Shown here one piece after another: positions 58,171 to 64,000 of a stretch of DNA of 64,000 nucleotides. The position numbers were made by a program, and so were the translations under genes. Numbering within the stretch: the stretch's first letter is position 1; every line of letters begins with the position of its first letter. The notes beneath the pieces were generated by a model, which saw only the letters and a list, made by a program, of their open reading frames with translations, ran no database searches and was not told the DNA's origin. The stretch is from Leptodactylus fallax (lineage: Eukaryota > Chordata > Amphibia > Anura > Leptodactylidae): positions 2,239,501 to 2,303,500 of the forward strand of contig CAMRHE010000067.1 in the NCBI GenBank assembly GCA_947044405.1, in the 5' to 3' direction.

Positions 58171-58461
58171 AAGGCTAAGGCCCCACATAGCGGGCCACAG
58201 CCAAAAAGCGTTGCGAGAAAAATTGTAGCGGAATTGCATCGTGGTTTTTCCCACAGCACTTTCCAAAGAAAGTCTTCAGAGTTTTCTTCTGCGGACTTTC
58301 TGCTTCCATTATACCTATACAGAAACTGCCAGCGTTTCATAGGTATAATTGACATGCTGCAACTTACAAAAACGCAATGGTTTTGGAAATTGCAGCATTT
58401 CTGCTGTGGGTATTTTTCTGCAATGTGTGGATGGGATTTGCTACATGGGGCTTCACCCTTA
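58171..58461. mobile_element. MITE of the aaggccccaca family
   Basis: It starts aaggctaaggccccacatag and ends tacatggggcttcaccctt. The interior carries gcggactttctgcttccatt and ggaaattgcagcatttctgc. Confidence 0.75.
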
Positions 58462-58657
58462 AACAGCTACCACCTGGACATACTTACTCAACAGGTGGTT
58501 AACAAGTAGTTAAAAAAATTCAGCCACTTCATATTAAGACTGCAATAAGTCTTTTTTAGAGTAAAATGCACCAGAAAAAAAAAGAAATACACCGATAAAT
58601 GTGGCCCATAGTGCAGGATTTTAGTAGGAAAGTCACCTATAATGTTATTGTGAACTA

Positions 58658-60286
58658 CAGTGGGTACGGAAAGTATTCAGACCCCTTTAAATTTTTCACT
58701 CTTTGTTTCATTGCAGCCATTTGCTAAAAGCAAAAAAGTTCATTTTATTTCTCATTAATGTACACTCAGCACCCCATATTAACAGAAAAAAACAGAAATG
58801 TAGATATTTTTGCAAATTTCTTAAAAAAAGAAAAACTGAAATATCACATGGTCATAAGTATTCAGATCCTTTGCTGTGACACTCATATTTAACTGACATG
58901 CTGTCCATTTCCTTCTGATCCTCCTTGAGATGGTTCTACTCCTTCATTGGAGTCCAGCTGTGTTTAATTAAACTGATTGGACTTGATTAGCAAAAGGCAC
59001 ACACCTGTCTATATAAGACCTCACAGCTCACAGTGCATGTCAGAGCAAATGAGAATCATGAGGTCAAAGGAACTGCCCAAGGAGCTCAGAGACAGAATTG
59101 TGGCAAGGCACAGATCTGGCCAAGGTTAGAAAAGAATTTCTGCAGCACTCAAGGTTCCTAAGAGCACAGTGGCCTCCATAATCCTTAAATGGAAGAAGTT
59201 TGGGATGACCAGAACTCTTCCTAGACCTGGCCGTCCAGCCAAATTGAGAAATCATGGGAGAAGAGCCTTGGTGAGAGAGGTAAAGAAGAACTCAAAGATC
59301 ACTGTGGCTGAGCTCCAGAGATGCAGTAGGGAGATGGGAGAAAGTTCCACAAAGTCAACTATCACTGCAGCCCTCCACCAGTCGGGGCTTTATGGCAGAG
59401 TGGCCCAAAGGAAGCCTCTCCTCAATGCAAGACATATGAAAGCCCGCATAGAGTTTGCCAAAAAAACACATGAAGGACTTCCAGACTATGAGAAATAAGA
59501 TTCTCTGTTCTGATGAGAAGAAGTTTGAACTTTTTGGTGTTAATTCTAAGCGGTATGTGTGGAGAAAACCAGGCACTGCTCATCACCTGCCCAATACAAT
59601 CCCAACAGTGAAACATGGTGGTGGCAGCATCATGCTATGGGGGTGTTTTTCAGCTGCAGGGACAGGACGACTGGTTGCAATTGAAGGAAAGATAAATGCG
59701 GCCAAGTACAGAGATATCCTGGAAGAAAAACTCTTCCAGAGTGCTCTGGACCTCAGACTGGGCCGAAGGTTCACCTTCCAACAAGACAATGACCCTAAGC
59801 ACACAGCTAAAATAACAAAGGAGTGGCTTCGGAACAACTCTGTGACCATTCTTGACTGGCCCAGCCAGAGCCCTGACCTCAACCCAACTGAGCATCTCTG
59901 GAGAGACCTGAAAATGGCTCCACCAACGTTCACCATCCAACCTGACGGAACTGGAGAGGATCTGCAAGGAAGAATGGCCGAGGATCCCCAAATCCAGATG
60001 TGAAAAACTTGTTGCATCATTCCCAAGAAGACTCATGGCTGTACTAGCTCAAAAGGGGCTTCTACTCAATACTGAGCAAAGGGTCTGAATACTTATGACC
60101 ATGTGATATTTCAGTTTTTCTTTTTTAATAAATTTGCAAAAATATCTACATTTCTGTTTTTTTTTTCTGTCAAGATGGGGTGCTGAGTGTACATTAATGA
60201 GAAATAAAATTAACTTTTAGCAAATGGCTGTAATGAAACAAAGAGTGAAAAATTTAAAGGGGTCTGAATATTTTCCATACCCACTG
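58658..60286 (+). mobile_element. Near-complete Tc1 element
   Basis: It is 1629 bp with ends cagtgggtacggaaagtatt and inverted tttccatacccactg, flanked by TA (58656-58657 and 60287-60288). The long terminal inverted repeats (about 220 bp) carry the inner word catggtcataagtattcaga, the IR/DR layout. Length and ends fit an unshortened copy. Confidence 0.93.
59054..60090 (+). pseudogene. Tc1 (DD34E) transposase, inactivated by few lesions
   Basis: The frame opens with MRIMRSKELPKELRDRIVARH. A TAG at about 59127 interrupts the first helix-turn-helix. The paired-type DNA-binding region resumes (VPKSTVASIILKWKKFG, RPGRPAKL). A single extra A in an A-run near 59459-59466 shifts frame just before the catalytic part ([50 protein letters not shown]). 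All three catalytic positions are kept, with 34 residues between the second D and E. A two-base loss near 59917 shifts frame again before the end. The isoleucine of NPIE is threonine here. Confidence 0.88.
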
Positions 60287-60850
60287 TAAATAGACAAATG
60301 CAACATTTCAGCAACAATACCACTACTACATATTTATACAACATACATGCACATACACACACGACTACAGTAACCAAATAATATTATCACAAAACATAAC
60401 ACATATACAACAACTGTAACAATGTAACAAAACTGTAGATCTCATACAACTGCAGTAGCTAAGAGTAAATATGTCATCGTATAAAAAACACGCAATTGCT
60501 ATGTCTTTCTAACTGTGTCACAACAAGACATCATGGCATACATATGCACAACTATGACTGAGTTACCATGTGAATAGCAGATGTCCAATGACAACAAACA
60601 GCTGTGATGTCTAAAAAAAAGGTACAGTACTACTAGGTGTATAGCACAAGTTACTACACTAAAGTGAGTGAGTGACACAAAAACTATAGACACAAATGCA
60701 ACAACAAGGTCACTACAATATATCACAGTGCACAACATATAACTACTCAGTGTTATTATTTACCATATATACTTACATGAACAAAAAAAAAAAACTACAC
60801 ATTGTGATCTACAATGTTACCAGTAGGTTTCATAATACACACTAACCCAG
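60287..60850. repeat. Continuation of the degenerate repeat field
   Basis: Phrases such as aacatacatgcacatacaca, gtaacaatgtaacaaaactg and aaaacacgcaattgctatgt repeat the texture of 55931-57130, with regular aca-rich wording but no crisp unit. Confidence 0.5.
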
Positions 60851-62571
60851 CACTGCTTGCCTTGCTGGGTACTGATGAAGGGCAGACACCCTGAAGCAGT
60901 GCTGTCTACAGATGGGTGTCTCTAGTTGGCTGATATGAGCCAATTTGCATACTCTTTCCCATGGGGCATTGCCTGAAAGATAAGTCTCCATATACTGTTG
61001 TGTCTCTTGACATAAACTGCTATCTCCAGCCAGATTCACTTATTGAGCTGCAGTGAATAAAAAAAAACATTAAACCAATTTCTATTCCTGGTGCATGAGA
61101 AGTTTTCCAATTGCTTGACTGATCTAGGTGTTCCCCTCTGTAAATAAGAGATGTAAACAAGGTTATGTTCACAATTGTTTTCCCAGATCACTGATGTTGG
61201 CACGAAGGAAGTCGGATGACATTTCTATCAGTTTTTTTTCTGTCCTCCTATTCCTAATGGTCCTATGATGAAACTCAGTAGCCACTTGACATTTATTAGA
61301 ATCCTTTCTTATGGCTCCGAGAAACAGGGTGACCTCTCCAAGCCTGAAGAGTTGTCATCAAGGATCAGATGGACATATCCATTAGAACGATCCGTTCTGG
61401 TTCCTGATGGCGGAGAAGTGTCATTGTTACCTGGAGTCAGACACTAGGCAGCATTGCCTGGTATAAATGGCACTACAAACAGGGATGTAGAATCGGAGCC
61501 AGTTTTGGGTGGGATTCAGAAGTCGGAGTAAAAAAATTATTATTCTATATTTTATTATTCATTTATAGATATTGTATAATTCATTAGATACACAGTATGT
61601 GGTTTTGACCTCAACCGGGGTGGTATGCATTGGCGTACCTTTTCTATAGATAAACAGGACACTACATGTTCTTATAAAGTGGCAAAACAAAATAGCAAAA
61701 TTGCTTAAAGTGGCAAAATTTCTGTATAGGTCCAACATATGGCGTGATGTGAATAAACTCTTATTTCTCTTTAACTCAAAAAGATAGGTTACCGACACAT
61801 GTTATTACTAGCTTACAGTGCACACTGCACTTGTATGAAGAGCCTAGAACTATGCTATGTGGTAATTGCTTGCTTAGATCTTATAGATCTGTGGACCCAA
61901 AGCTCAGAATGGCATAATAAAGCAAATGATATTCAGCTCACCTTTCGCCATTGCTCCCATTTCGATGTGTCCCTGGTCCCTTGCTAGTCTCTACACACTG
62001 GAAATGGTCATTCAGTCAATCGCTGGCCATGGTGGTGACCTGCCTCAGCCAGTGAGTGGTTGTTCTTACAGGGCCTGATAACTTAATGGGTTAGGGCATA
62101 CCAGGGGGGCCAATGTCCCTTCACAGAGGGCTTGCAATATACAACTTCTTTGTGCATTTTTTATGCAACACATCATGAACAGTCTTGGGCTGTCCATAAA
62201 ACTTGTAGGCATTATTTACTAGGGCATCTATAAGACACTAAAACAAGGAACACTATATTTTTACAGAGCTTTAAAGTGTAAATGCTGTTTCACTTTTTAT
62301 AGTTCTAGCTATAAAAAATGAAGAAATCACTAGATAAAAACATGGTTGGGAATTTGAGCATTTTATGCAGCAGCTCATGCTGCTTATAAGAATCACATTT
62401 CTGACTGTGTCTTTAGCTAGTGATATCTCATTTTTTACTGTTAGAACTGAGAATCTCAAGTTTCATATGACATCAGAACCACTGTTCTAGGTGGTATAAA
62501 ACTGGAGATACAGTGACTATATGAAGTGACCTCTAACCTTTGGCTACATCTGTAAATACTGGCAATGCTTG
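60851..62571. other. Unassigned upstream sequence
   Basis: No gene is recognised. A possible scrap of the gggctgtggag-type element lies near 61478-61560. Confidence 0.4.
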
Positions 62572-62826
62572 GGTTACATTCACATCTGCGTCGGGTGAAC
62601 ATCCAGCACAGATCCGTTAAACCAGTGGACAACAAAGTGCTGCAAGCTTGACTTTTTCGTCGGGTGATTTCAGTTAAAAAAATAATGGACACCCAACGGA
62701 CCATATTATAGTCAATGGGGTTCCTTTCGTTTCTGTTATTTCTGGGGTCTGATTGGTATCCTTTTTTTTTTCCTATTCTGGTCCAAAGAAGAATGGAAAT
62801 AAAAGCACAGATATGAACATAGTGTT
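62572..62826. mobile_element. MITE with ttcacatctgcg / cacagatatgaac ends
   Basis: It starts gggttacattcacatctgcg and ends gcacagatatgaacatagtg. The interior has accatattatagtcaatggg. It is related to 39552-39772. Confidence 0.65.
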
Positions 62827-64000
62827 AGAAGATTGCAAGCACGGGCATAGCTATAGGGGGTGCAGTGGTAGAATTTGCCACTGGGCCCTGGACCCCAAGG
62901 GGACCCCAAAAGTTCCTTTGCTACATACAATGTTCAGTTATGCTAAATGGCACATCATAGGTAGGCACCCTGTTATATATTTTCAATTGGGGCCCAGGAG
63001 CTTCAAGTTACACCTCTGGTTGCTAGGGAAAACTTTAGAGCCTGTTTTCTCTGAAATGAAGTAACACAGGTAAGTAAAATATATGACAAAAATGTTCATC
63101 AAATACCCCTTATAAGAGGGTAAAATCCACAACAATAATTGACATGCTGCAGATTTACCATTCACTATAGAGTAACTGTAAATCGCTGCAGGTTAACCGC
63201 TGGCAAATTTTCGATGGCCAACCCACAGCGATCTCACCCAGTGAATCCTTGGTCTTATTGTTTCATCTCATGACATGCTTTCAAGGTTTTTTTTTTTCAC
63301 TGCGTGGGAACTGACAATGCAAAAAAAGGTTTCAAGGTATTTACCATCTGTCCTTCCACATTGCTGCACACATATTTAGAAGACTGACATATTATATTGT
63401 GTATACCAAGTGACCAAATCCACCTGCTGGCATCTATAATGTTTCATTATTCCTTGTGTAATTGGAAACCAAGAAAGACAACACATATAAGGATAGAACT
63501 GATGGTCCCTGTCACAGCAGATGTCAAAGATGCTTCTAGCAAGAGCACAAGCAAACAAGCAACAGACAACAAGTAAAAAGTTGGGTTTATATGTTTTTAA
63601 TTGTCCTTATAACCATGTTTTCAGCTGCTTAAAGGTCACCTAGACACCATAGATGGTAGATACATATGAATGAAGAGCTGCTCCGATCAGCTCCTACTCT
63701 AGCAGACCTGGCGCGTCTATAGGTTGGATAACCATCATTCATGGCTGACTGCTGCAGAGAATATGTATACCCAGAGGAGACTTTCCCCAGGGTTAGCAAC
63801 TGATGGGTAAGAGAAGACAGACCCACAATGATCAACTGATGTGCCCGCTTCATTTTTAAAAATGTCTGTCTTTGTAAGACAAACCCTTCAGACATGGCCT
63901 GTTATTTCATAATTGTATCTTCAATATGTTAAGTGTTTGGCTGTTATTCACACCATATGTGGCATGCCATATACTGCCCCACTGGTGTTTGTTTTAAAAT
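62827..64000. other. Unassigned sequence to the window end
   Basis: No gene or RNA gene is recognised. 62850-63020 resembles a dispersed repeat (ggggcccaggagcttcaagt), also echoed near 56680. Confidence 0.4.

Overview
The window is vertebrate nuclear DNA, most likely from a neobatrachian frog. It is gene-poor and dominated by miniature DNA transposons of the kind that fill frog genomes. It also carries three Tc1-like elements, L2-like LINE ends, a tRNA-derived SINE and a Ty3/Gypsy LTR element. Only one host gene fragment is convincing. It is the first coding exon of KMT2C (MLL3), on the minus strand at 23877-24019, inside a CpG-rich promoter with an NRF1-type palindrome and two full CRE sites. 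Transcription runs toward position 1, so about the first 23.9 kb of the window is KMT2C intron 1. The remaining 40 kb is upstream intergenic sequence.

Intron 1 side (1-23876): a 34-bp minisatellite (1-525) is broken by a Harbinger-like MITE, which is itself broken by an internally deleted Tc1-type element. Two more copies of the same MITE follow. A CpG-dense 30-bp minisatellite (4652-6150) carries a CRE-like core in most units. Mixed MITEs and unassigned intron sequence follow. A 60-bp degenerate array then meets a homologous 43-bp array in the opposite orientation (20690-23277), ending 0.6 kb from the KMT2C splice donor.

Upstream side (24020-64000): more MITEs; a C/T-biased 48-bp minisatellite grown inside a MITE-like element (27119-29194); an L2-like LINE end and a SINE; a second 30-bp array related to the one in intron 1 (35220-35960); a decayed ORF of a multicopy transposon-like gene family (37575-38392); a 420-bp near-perfect palindrome (42401-42820); and an L2-like 3' end carrying a deleted Tc1 element. 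A young, apparently intact Gypsy element (46243-53178, minus strand, one 1745-codon Gag-Pol ORF) follows. It is flanked on both sides by homopolymer-rich sequence that looks like assembly error. A near-complete but inactivated Tc1 element (58658-60286) sits in a diffuse repeat field.

Most long ORFs are artefacts of tandem arrays that happen to lack stops. The only ORF that looks translatable as a whole protein is the Gypsy Gag-Pol. The only host coding sequence is the 47 complete codons plus two bases of KMT2C.
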